DNA of 5,403 nt from Methanosarcinaceae archaeon. Its GTDB lineage: Archaea > Halobacteriota > Methanosarcinia > Methanosarcinales > Methanosarcinaceae. The notes below the pieces were generated by a model. It was not told the DNA's origin and searched no databases. It saw only the letters and a program-made list of their open reading frames with translations. The stretch covers positions 1 through 5,403 of the forward strand of contig JAFGOO010000096.1 in assembly GCA_016926455.1 (NCBI GenBank), written 5' to 3'. The position numbers and the translations under genes were made by a program. Below, one piece after another: positions 1 to 5,402 of the stretch (the first letter of the stretch is position 1; each line of letters starts with the position of its first letter).

Positions 1-72
1 GATAGGGATATCAATGCTGCAATCAACATCAAGAAGTTTGCACTCCAAAATCAAAATCTGATAACCGTTTGA
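1..72 (+). pseudogene. tnpB: 3' end of an IS200/IS605-family TnpB gene, truncated by the window edge
   Basis: Only the last 23 codons plus a TGA stop are visible. They begin DRDINAAINIKKFA, the hallmark C-terminal RuvC-III segment of TnpB (DRDxNAAxNI, with the catalytic Asp). TnpB is the RNA-guided nuclease of IS200/IS605 and IS607 elements; it uses an omega-RNA made from the 3' end of its own gene and the transposon right end. The match to this motif is exact enough that I am confident of the family. Whether the rest of the gene is intact cannot be seen, so the pseudogene label means partial here, not proven broken. The following 94 bases look like the matching right end. Confidence 0.85.
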
Positions 73-166
73 CACCTTCGGAACGAGAGGAAGGGCTTGT
101 GGACTTGTGAACGATGGTTCAAAGAATGAAGCAAGAAGCTCCATACGTAAGCGGGGAGTAGTTCAC
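73..166 (+). ncRNA. IS200/IS605 right end and omega-RNA (reRNA) scaffold
   Basis: This stretch directly follows the TnpB stop and has the expected layout of an omega-RNA 3' end. A terminal hairpin lies at 139-158: arms CTCC (139-142) and GGAG (155-158), an inner C-G pair, and a GTAA tetraloop (147-150) of the GNRA type. It is followed by GTTCAC (161-166), the usual end of such elements. The stem has two mismatches (143/154 and 145/152), so it may be decaying. In this family the guide is the flanking DNA just past the right end, here from 167. The element's 5' end lies outside the window. The exact boundary is inferred from family pattern, not from an empty-site comparison. Confidence 0.7.
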
Positions 167-183
167 TAGGGTAGGTTTGACGT

Positions 184-687
184 ATGCACTTAAACCATAT
201 CGCTCCTATGGACCTAAATAGTGACGAAGTTGCGGGAGTGACCATAGAGGATGCAACAGTGCTCAAGAAGGTCACAGTTGCAAAGACATATCTGGAAGTA
301 GATGCCATTATATCGGTTTCGAAGCTGAAGGTGCATTCACTTGCCAGTGTCACACTATGTATGAAAAACATGATGGGAGGATTAATACCAAAAAATATTA
401 TGCATTATCGGATACACGAGAAAATTGTGGACCTGAACCGACGTTTTAGACCAAGGCTATCAATCATCGATGGTGTCATAGGTAACCAGTTCAATGAGAG
501 AGAATGCTGTCCTGTAGCATCCCATATTATCATAGGAGGCACAGATGTTGTGGCAGTGGATACTGTGGGGGCGTATTTACTGAATCGCAAGCCCACAGAA
601 GTGGAATATCTGATGCGCGCAAACACTGCCGGATTAGGGGAATGTCGTATAGAAAACATCACAATCGTGGGCGGAAATGCAAAGTAA
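184..687 (+). pseudogene. DUF362 family protein, C-terminal fragment cut by an insertion sequence
   Basis: The 167 residues match the second half of DUF362 proteins, which are often found in anaerobes and sometimes fused to ferredoxin domains; their biochemical role is poorly defined. Visible family landmarks are AIISVSKLKVHS (41-52), KNMMGG (61-66), LSIIDGVIGNQ (92-102) and the GGTDVVAVDTVGAYLL stretch (118-133). Family members are usually near 300 residues, so roughly the first 100 or more are missing. The ATG at 184 has no good ribosome binding site. In the same frame TAG (172-174) and TGA (178-180) lie just upstream, and the transposon right end finishes at about 166. I infer that an IS200/IS605 insertion separated this half from its start. 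A re-started short protein is possible but unlikely to be functional. The stop is TAA. Confidence 0.75.
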
Positions 688-786
688 TTGCGATATCGTT
701 ATGATAAGTATTAACTATAAAAGCTTTGAAAGAATTACAATTATATCTTACCCTCAACTTTGGAATCAATGAAGTGGTTCACAGCA

Positions 787-1215
787 TCAATATTTCCCAA
801 CAAGTTTTGCAATACTCCTGTGCAATCCGTGAATACTCAAACCGCTTCCTAGGTACATCATCGGGCACTTGCCTATGACGCACTGTATTTCAGAATCGTT
901 GCACATCTCTTTTGTTTTCTGAGTATCAGTTCTCCAATGTATCCAAAATCTTTTTATTCCCCTTTCTTCAAGGGACTTCATGATATCTGCAGGCTCGGTT
1001 TTTGTCACTCCTATTACAGCAGTCTCAACCCCATCAGGTATTTCAGAAACATCATTGAATGCTTCTGGATCAGGATTACTGGATAGGTCAATTACATGAA
1101 CACCCTTTCCTCGATTTTTAAGTTCGTTTATTGTTAATTTTATTGCAGGTTTTGATTTATCCGTAACTACTGCAAAACTACTAGAATCCCAAAATGCTAT
1201 TTGTTCAGTATCCAT
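787..1215 (-). CDS. CoA-binding (Rossmann-fold) small protein
   Basis: This 142-residue protein resembles stand-alone CoA-binding proteins (CoA_binding_2 type, like bacterial YccU). They share the nucleotide-binding half of succinyl-CoA synthetase alpha but lack a catalytic partner domain. The Rossmann unit starts with FAVVTDKSKPAIKLTINELK (14-33), continues through GVHVIDLSSNP (38-48) and VETAVIGVTKTEPADIMKSL (63-82), and ends with WIHWRTDT (91-98) and the family's GKCPMMYL motif (115-122). The ligand and cellular role are not known for most members. The ATG at 1215 is supported by a strong Shine-Dalgarno match, GGGAGTGA (complement of 1222-1229). The stop is TGA. The gene converges on the DUF362 fragment and diverges from cam. 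I see no clear terminator hairpin in the 99 bases separating it from the DUF362 stop. Confidence 0.8.
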   Translation of the reverse strand: MDTEQIAFWDSSSFAVVTDKSKPAIKLTINELKNRGKGVHVIDLSSNPDPEAFNDVSEIPDGVETAVIGVTKTEPADIMKSLEERGIKRFWIHWRTDTQKTKEMCNDSEIQCVIGKCPMMYLGSGLSIHGLHRSIAKLVGKY

Positions 1216-1247
1216 CGATTATCACTCCCTGACCGTGGTCATCCTTA

Positions 1248-1262
1248 TTGAACATTGTTCAA
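1248..1262. promoter_or_regulatory. 15-bp palindrome, candidate operator for the CoA-binding gene
   Basis: TTGAACATTGTTCAA is a perfect 7-bp inverted repeat with one central base. It lies between the TATA-like box (1266-1273) and the expected transcription start (about 1243-1246) of the minus-strand CoA-binding gene. A dimeric repressor bound there would hinder RNA polymerase recruitment, a common archaeal arrangement. The symmetry is directly visible; the regulatory role is inferred and the binding protein is unknown. Confidence 0.5.
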
Positions 1263-1265
1263 AGT

Positions 1266-1273
1266 TTTATAAA
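1266..1273 (-). promoter_or_regulatory. TATA-like box of the CoA-binding gene
   Basis: TTTATAAA sits 51 bases upstream of the ATG at 1215. It is flanked upstream on the minus strand by GGAATTTTT, which could carry the BRE. A start about 26 bases downstream would give a leader of around 30 bases containing the GGGAGTGA ribosome binding site. This is a sequence-pattern call only. Confidence 0.5.
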
Positions 1274-1358
1274 AAAATTCCGATTGGATTTGTTTTGGAA
1301 TCGTTTTTCGACGTCATTTCTATATAATCAAGTTTCATTTATCCGATAAAATACAAAA

Positions 1359-1368
1359 GATATATATG
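1359..1368 (+). promoter_or_regulatory. TATA-like box of cam
   Basis: GATATATAT preceded by A-rich ACAAAA (a plausible BRE) lies about 26 bases upstream of a predicted start near 1389. That gives a short leader of about 14 bases holding the GAGGTGG ribosome binding site at 1393-1399. A second AT-rich candidate (TATATAAT, 1321-1328) exists farther upstream. Confidence 0.5.
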
Positions 1369-1402
1369 TTAACGCCGTTTACTATATTAAATGAGGTGGA
1401 TA

Positions 1403-2188
1403 ATGACGAAACAAAAATTTATAAAGATATCCATTCTATTGATTATGCTTGTTGTTATGGCAGGCGTTGGATGTGTCTCAGAAGAAGAACCGGAAATGGT
1501 GACAAAATCATCGGTAGATGTTGCTGAGAGCAGTGCTTCTGCATCATCTCTATTGAACGTTGAGCCAAACCCGGTAACTCACTGGAATCCGGTCAGTACA
1601 ACACCTAAAATCGACGAAACAGCCTATATTCATCCACAGGCATCAGTTATCGGCGACGTAATGGTTGGTGCACGTGTGATGGTCTCACCACAGGCGTCAA
1701 TCAGAGGCGATGAAGGAATGCCAATTTATGTTGGTGATGAGAGCAATGTGCAGGACGGTGTTGTCCTCCATGCCCTTGAAGTTGTTAATGAAGAAGGCGA
1801 ACCCATTGCAGGCCGTCTGATAGATGTTGATGGTTTGGGGTATGCTGTATATGTAGGAGAACGTGTTTCTCTTGCACACCAAGCACAGATTCATGGTCCA
1901 GCATATGTTGGTGATGATACTTTTATTGGAATGCAAGCTCTAGTTTTCCAGGCAACTGTTGGCAACAACTGTGTACTTGAACCAACATCAGCAGTAATCG
2001 GTGTAACAATCGCTGACGGTAAATACGTTCCTGCAGGTTCTGTAATCACATCACAGGAAGATGCAGACAACCTTCCTGATGTCTACGATGGATACGGTTA
2101 TCAACACACGAACGAAGCAGTAGTCTATGTGAATACAAATCTGGCAGATGGTTATAACGGCGTTGAAACTCACGTTGAGGCGCACTAA
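1403..2188 (+). CDS. cam: Cam-type gamma-class carbonic anhydrase with lipoprotein-like signal
   Basis: This enzyme interconverts CO2 and bicarbonate, probably on the outer face of the membrane, where it may support acetate or methyl-compound metabolism. The 261-residue protein starts with a basic tip, a hydrophobic stretch (about 9-20) and GVGC with Cys24, a lipobox-like site; a Glu/Ser-rich linker (about 27-50) follows. The left-handed beta-helix hexapeptide repeats start near residue 71. With a constant offset of 42 from mature Methanosarcina thermophila Cam, every key residue I checked is present: metal ligands H123, H159, H164; R101, D103, E104; N115, Q117; proton-shuttle E126 in the loop that distinguishes Cam from CamH; plus W61, C190, Y242 and N244. 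Start choice: ATG 1403 has GAGGTGG four bases upstream, whereas ATG 1391 would place that site inside the gene. The stop is TAA, followed by a strong terminator. Confidence 0.96.
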   Translation: MTKQKFIKISILLIMLVVMAGVGCVSEEEPEMVTKSSVDVAESSASASSLLNVEPNPVTHWNPVSTTPKIDETAYIHPQASVIGDVMVGARVMVSPQASIRGDEGMPIYVGDESNVQDGVVLHALEVVNEEGEPIAGRLIDVDGLGYAVYVGERVSLAHQAQIHGPAYVGDDTFIGMQALVFQATVGNNCVLEPTSAVIGVTIADGKYVPAGSVITSQEDADNLPDVYDGYGYQHTNEAVVYVNTNLADGYNGVETHVEAH

Positions 2189-2243
2189 TACCTTCCTGCC
2201 ACAATTGCATATATAATAACACATCTTACATATGGCTACAACG

Positions 2244-2282
2244 GGATGGAATAGATTTCCATCCTTGCGTTTTTCTTTTTTT
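2244..2282 (+). terminator. Hairpin plus T-tract terminator after cam
   Basis: A perfect 8-bp stem, GGATGGAA (2244-2251) with TTCCATCC (2257-2264), encloses a 5-base loop. It is followed by a T-rich tract (2270-2282, interrupted by one C). It lies 55 bases past the cam stop. T-tracts alone can terminate archaeal transcription, and the hairpin strengthens the call. Confidence 0.8.
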
Positions 2283-2306
2283 ACTACAGAAAGCGATGTG
2301 CAGAAA

Positions 2307-2392
2307 GGGAACACTGATGTCCCTAAAGTGGCAATGGCTTGAAAGCAGCTAACTATAGAACCCCATGAACTTTAGTCGTGGGAGTGCATCAG
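2307..2392 (+). ncRNA. Orphan IS200/IS605 right-end / omega-RNA remnant without TnpB
   Basis: The 3' part has the classic right-end hairpin: CCCATGA (2362-2368), loop ACTTTAG, TCGTGGG (2376-2382), seven pairs including one G-T wobble. It is followed by GGGAGTGCATCAG, which aligns with GGGAGTAGTTCAC at the first element's end (154-166). An upstream small hairpin, GGGA (2307-2310) with TCCC (2320-2323), and the purine-rich AATGGCTTGAAAGCAG stretch resemble other methanogen omega-RNA scaffolds. No TnpB coding sequence precedes it: the cam terminator ends only 25 bases upstream. It is therefore a relic, or a stand-alone right end. Whether it is transcribed is unknown. Confidence 0.6.
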
Positions 2393-2419
2393 TGATAATT
2401 TGTTTGAAGTATTAAATCA

Positions 2420-2465
2420 TAGTTTCCTATTATGCAAAGATGTGGAAACTAATGAAAATAGGAAA
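2420..2465 (+). repeat. Overlapping inverted repeats upstream of hemD
   Basis: TAGTTTCC (2420-2427) is perfectly complementary to GGAAACTA (2444-2451). The overlapping TTTCCTATT (2423-2431) is perfectly complementary to AATAGGAAA (2457-2465). The two pairings share a 5' arm and so exclude each other. This could be a pair of alternative RNA hairpins in a leader, or a set of protein-binding half-sites (GGAAA-type words repeated). The distance to the hemD start at 2499 is 33 bases. I could not identify a riboswitch family. The pattern is directly visible; function is speculative. Confidence 0.4.
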
Positions 2466-2498
2466 TGATATGAGTATTGACTTCAAATAGTCTTTTAT

Positions 2499-3197
2499 AT
2501 GAAAGTAGCTGTGACCCGATTGCGGGAAAAGGAAGACGGCACCGTCAAACTATTCAAAAGGTATGGTCTTGAAGCTGTTCTCACACCTACCATACATTCA
2601 TGCCCACCACGTGACCCTGCTTCACTTGAATTGTTGGTGTAAATGATTGCAGCGCAAAAAATCGATTTTCTGATCTTCACAAGTTCCCCTGGTGTTTCGA
2701 AGTTTTTTGAAAAATCTAGTGCTATGCCAGCAGGAATCAGAATTCTTAGCGTGGGATCAAAAACCGCCCTTAAGGTGAACGATCTTGGTTACCAATCAGA
2801 AATGCTGGATTCATTTTCTTCCTATAATTTTGCAGAATATCTGAAAGATTGCGTTCAAGGCAAGAAGATAGGGATTGCAAGAGCTGATGTCCTAGACAAA
2901 GAACTCATTCGGACACTTGAATCCCTTGGTGCGACAGTGGTTTAGGGGATATGTTATGAACTTGAGAGCATGCCCAATGTTCTTAAAGAGACAATCTTAA
3001 ATCAAGCTGTAGATGCTGTAATTTTTACAAGCGCAAAGTCTTTCCTTGCATCAAGACTTGAAAGGGAGGATATTGGTGCTGTGATTACAGTTGCAATCGG
3101 GCCAAAGGCCGCAAATAGCATGCTCGAGAAAGAAGTTAAACCTGATTTGGTGGGTTCAGGAACTCTTGAATCCTGTGCAACGCTGTTGAAGGGGTGA
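2499..3197 (+). pseudogene. hemD: Uroporphyrinogen-III synthase (hemD) frame with two in-frame stops
   Basis: HemD closes and inverts hydroxymethylbilane to uroporphyrinogen III, the precursor of F430, corrinoids and siroheme. One continuous frame of 232 codons matches the family end to end: MKVAVTR at the start, DFLIFTSSPGV (56-66), VGSKTALKV (85-93), KKIGIARADVLDKELI (122-137), CYELE (152-156), VDAVIFTSAKSF (171-182), VAIGPKAANS (198-207) and the C-terminal DLVGSGTLESCATLL (216-230). It is interrupted by TAA at codon 48 (2640-2642) and TAG at codon 149 (2943-2945), with no frameshift. TAG could be pyrrolysine in a Methanosarcinales host, but TAA has no known archaeal recoding, so a recent nonsense pseudogene or sequence errors are the likelier explanations. 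ATG codons at 2643 and 2970 could at most restart fragments. No convincing Shine-Dalgarno precedes 2499. The final stop is TGA. Confidence 0.8.
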
Positions 3198-3200
3198 ACT

Positions 3201-3222
3201 ACCACTCTTTAAAATAGGTGGT
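3201..3222. terminator. Weak hairpin between convergent hemD and cyclophilin genes
   Basis: ACCAC (3201-3205) pairs with GTGGT (3218-3222), with a possible extra T-G pair and a loop of about 10 to 12 bases rich in A and T. It begins 3 bases past the hemD stop, and the following bases TTCCTGTT are only mildly T-rich. It could serve plus-strand termination, but the stem is short. Confidence 0.3.
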
Positions 3223-3266
3223 TTCCTGTTCCATTGCCAAACCCAACGGTTCAACTCCGCGAAGAT

Positions 3267-3692
3267 TTACTTTTCAACAACCCTTACTTTTCTCATCACA
3301 TCACCCTGCTTGATACTGTTCACAACGTCCATTCCTTCGATTACCTGACCGAATACGGTATGAATGCCATCAAGATGTGTTTGTGGTGAATGTGTGATAA
3401 AGAACTGGCTGCCTCCGGTATCCTTTCCAGCATGTGCCATGGAGAGGGCACCTTTTGTATGTTTTCTCGGGTTAATCTCGCACTTGATGGCATAGCCCGG
3501 TCCACCTGTGCCATTACCTTTCGGACATCCGCCTTGTATTACAAAATTCGGGATGACCCTATGGAAAGTAAGTCCATTGTAGAATCCATTATTGATAAGT
3601 TTCACAAAATTTGCTACTGTGTTTGGTGCATCCTTTTCGAACAGTTCGAGGACGATGTCTCCCTTATCAGTTTCAATTACTGCTTTCTTCAT
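3267..3692 (-). CDS. Cyclophilin-type peptidyl-prolyl cis-trans isomerase
   Basis: This enzyme catalyses cis-trans isomerisation of X-proline bonds during protein folding. The 141-residue protein has no signal peptide and is probably cytoplasmic, typical of the short archaeal and bacterial cyclophilins. Active-site landmarks are FHRVIPNFVIQGG (43-55, with the catalytic Arg45, Phe50 and Gln53), GGSQFFIT (93-100, with Phe98) and HLDGIHTVFG (106-115, with His111). His106 replaces the Trp121 of human cyclophilin A, which usually means weak cyclosporin binding and is common in prokaryotic members. The ATG at 3692 has AGAGGT (complement of 3700-3705) at good spacing; an upstream in-frame TTG at 3719 is unlikely to be used. 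The stop is TAA. It lies 154 bases downstream of the AMMECR1 gene on the same strand and probably has its own promoter. Confidence 0.93.
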   Translation of the reverse strand: MKKAVIETDKGDIVLELFEKDAPNTVANFVKLINNGFYNGLTFHRVIPNFVIQGGCPKGNGTGGPGYAIKCEINPRKHTKGALSMAHAGKDTGGSQFFITHSPQTHLDGIHTVFGQVIEGMDVVNSIKQGDVMRKVRVVEK

Positions 3693-3730
3693 GATTGATA
3701 CCTCTATGGTAAGGAACAATGACTGTGACC

Positions 3731-3740
3731 GATTTAAGGA
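3731..3740 (-). promoter_or_regulatory. Possible TATA-like element for the cyclophilin gene
   Basis: On the minus strand the sequence reads TCCTTAAATC, preceded by GAAA. A start about 26 bases downstream falls near 3708, just ahead of the AGAGGT ribosome binding site. The match to the archaeal TATA consensus is modest. Confidence 0.3.
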
Positions 3741-3846
3741 TTTCTGTCAAATTACTGGACATTGATCATCCTGTTCAACAGAAGAATAAAGATACAAAAT
3801 GTATACTAATACACTAATTATAGACCTCGGCGCGATTGTGCTATAT

Positions 3847-4452
3847 CTAGCACATATCCTTGAACTTCTTCTCAACAACATCTCCGCGGGGTGAAGTCTC
3901 TTTGAATATCTGACCTTCAAACCAGTATACTTCAGCGCCGCTCAGCCAAGCGTCAGGATTAAGCCCCGCTTTTAAGCAAGTGTGATTCAGAAAATCGATC
4001 TGGTCGAAATCGTTCTCAGGTGCCACCTGGGGAAGTAGAAGTCCCTGATAATAACCTTTCTTCACGATCAATCCATGCCTGCCTATTTCTATCATTTCAG
4101 GAAGCTTTTGCGGTGGTACATCGATAAGTTCGGGTTGTGTTAGCACCGTAACCTCCACTGAAATATTCTTTATCTCGAAACTCTGGACCGGTGGGAACCT
4201 TGGATCACGGGTTGCTGCAGATATGGCAGAATCGATAATTGCACTCACAAGCGGTGAATCAGGATAGGGATGCCCGATGCATCCGCGCAGTATATCGTGC
4301 TTTGTAAGTGTAACAAATACACCACGTAGTTCGTTGAAAATAGGGGGTAGATCTACATCGGATTGATTAGTAATCTGACCCTTTTCCAGAAATAATTCAA
4401 TCGTTTTCCTTGCGAGATGAACAGCAGCTTTTCCTTCCATATCTGTAAGCAT
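3847..4452 (-). CDS. AMMECR1 family protein
   Basis: This 201-residue protein covers a full AMMECR1 domain, a family conserved from archaea to humans; it is also found fused to or beside Memo and radical SAM domains. Its reaction is not established. Conserved segments are LRGCIG (55-60, with the invariant Cys58 proposed as functional), SAATRDPRFPPV (78-89), ISVEVTVLTQPE (97-108), GRHGLIV (124-130) with QGLLLPQVAPE (136-146), and a C-terminal region with Cys159 and Trp169. ATG 4452 is chosen because MLTDMEGKAAVHLAR matches the usual family start; an in-frame TTG at 4494 would add 14 Asn-rich residues not typical of the family, and ATG 4440 is a shorter option. The stop is TAG, and two more in-frame TAG codons follow (3841-3843, 3814-3816) before a TGA at 3775-3777. 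It lies 56 bases downstream of pgk. Confidence 0.92.
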   Translation of the reverse strand: MLTDMEGKAAVHLARKTIELFLEKGQITNQSDVDLPPIFNELRGVFVTLTKHDILRGCIGHPYPDSPLVSAIIDSAISAATRDPRFPPVQSFEIKNISVEVTVLTQPELIDVPPQKLPEMIEIGRHGLIVKKGYYQGLLLPQVAPENDFDQIDFLNHTCLKAGLNPDAWLSGAEVYWFEGQIFKETSPRGDVVEKKFKDMC

Positions 4453-4477
4453 GGTTAACCCATTATTATTGTTGGCC

Positions 4478-4486
4478 TTATTATAT
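4478..4486 (-). promoter_or_regulatory. TATA-like box just upstream of the AMMECR1 gene
   Basis: The minus strand reads ATATAATAA within the pgk-AMMECR1 gap. A start about 26 bases downstream would fall near 4456, giving an almost leaderless mRNA for ATG 4452. That would fit the absence of a clear Shine-Dalgarno there. Co-transcription from pgk is the alternative. Confidence 0.35.
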
Positions 4487-4508
4487 GATTTCAATTATTG
4501 TCTAAATT

Positions 4509-5402
4509 TCAGTGCTTGAGTTTGTATCGTGCAGCAGCCTGCTTTAATGCCTCGATACCCGGAAGTTTCTCACCTGCCAGATACTCAATGCACGCTTTTC
4601 CACCCGTACTTAAGTGAGATAATTTTTTCTCAAATCCAATGTTTATAACCTCTGCGGATATATGGCCTCCACCCACGATAGAAAATGACGATTTCGCTGC
4701 TGCCTTGATAATTTCATGGGTTCCCAGAGCAAATTCATCTAACTCGGAAATGCCTGCTGGACCATTTAGAACAACTGTTTTTGCGTTTTCGATCTCATTA
4801 GAAAAGGCAACGATGGTTTCAAGTCCTATATCATTGATTGGCAGGTTGTCAGCTGGCATTTTTTCAATCGGCACTTCGATACGTTTTCCATTTTCATTCA
4901 ATGCAACATCAAGTGGCAGCCCGATCTTGCCCTTGAATCTCTCAAGCAACTGTCTTCCCAGATTTATCTGATTCAGATATCCTTGTGATTCTATAAAATC
5001 CATATTTGTCTTTCCGATATCCACTCCAGACGCAGCAAGCATCAGATTCCCAACAACACCCGTGACCAGAACCCTCTCAGCACTCCCTGTTGAGAGAACA
5101 TTCTCTGTAACTTTCAGTGAATCATCCACTTTTGCGCCACCAAGTACAAATACACAGGGACGTTCTTCACCCTTTACACCCTTGTCAAGTGAAGTGATTT
5201 CCTTTTCCATTACCCTACCAGTTCCGCTTGGAAGGACTTCCGTAAATCCAAGGATTGACAGATGTGGACGATGTGATACTGCAAAAGCATCATTTAGAAA
5301 AATATCTACAAGATTTGAAAGCTGCTTAACCATATGAGTTGTTGCATGTTCAGAAGCCGGTCTTTTCAAACTCTCTTCGGAATAGAACCTGACATTTTCA
5401 AG
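4509..5402 (-). CDS. pgk: Phosphoglycerate kinase, 5' part beyond the window
   Basis: This enzyme interconverts 1,3-bisphosphoglycerate plus ADP and 3-phosphoglycerate plus ATP; in methanogens it mainly serves gluconeogenesis. The visible 297 residues (of about 410) run from LENVRFYSEE (1-10), which belongs to the N-domain. They include FLNDAFAVSHRPHLS (35-49, 3-phosphoglycerate-side motif), VFVLGGAKVDD (84-94, with nucleotide-phosphate-binding Lys91), DIGLET (191-196), VLNGPAGISE (211-220, with the nucleotide-ribose Glu220), SIVGGGHISAE (241-251) and STGGKACIEYLAGEKLPGIEAL (265-286). The gene is open to the right edge, so its start and first 100 or so residues are missing. The stop is TGA. 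The usual TGGGA loop reads TGGKA here (Lys269). Nothing suggests inactivation. Confidence 0.96.
   Translation of the reverse strand, partial: LENVRFYSEESLKRPASEHATTHMVKQLSNLVDIFLNDAFAVSHRPHLSILGFTEVLPSGTGRVMEKEITSLDKGVKGEERPCVFVLGGAKVDDSLKVTENVLSTGSAERVLVTGVVGNLMLAASGVDIGKTNMDFIESQGYLNQINLGRQLLERFKGKIGLPLDVALNENGKRIEVPIEKMPADNLPINDIGLETIVAFSNEIENAKTVVLNGPAGISELDEFALGTHEIIKAAAKSSFSIVGGGHISAEVINIGFEKKLSHLSTGGKACIEYLAGEKLPGIEALKQAAARYKLKH

Noticed and set aside
774..782. GTGGTTCAC, similar to the end word of IS200/IS605 right ends
   Set aside because: No right-end hairpin or TnpB sequence precedes it, so a nine-base match is best treated as chance.
1276..1310. Possible hairpin CGATT...AATCG followed by TTTTT in the divergent region
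   Set aside because: The stem is only about five pairs with a long loop, and no plus-strand gene ends nearby, so it is unlikely to be a terminator.
1391..1402. Upstream ATG adding four residues (MRWI) to cam
   Set aside because: Using it would put the GAGGTGG ribosome binding site inside the gene; ATG 1403 is correctly spaced from that site.
3795..3815. Short inverted repeat around GTATAC upstream of the cyclophilin gene
   Set aside because: Only five pairs in AT-rich DNA, and not placed at a clear promoter or terminator position.
4453..4494. TTG start extending the AMMECR1 protein by 14 residues
   Set aside because: The extension is Asn-rich, lacks a good ribosome binding site and is not typical of the family; it also overlaps the TATA-like box.
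5062..5337. Plus-strand open frame of about 90 codons inside pgk
   Set aside because: It is antisense to a well-conserved gene and has no recognisable motif or ribosome binding site; the same applies to the frames opposite the cyclophilin gene, cam and the DUF362 fragment.
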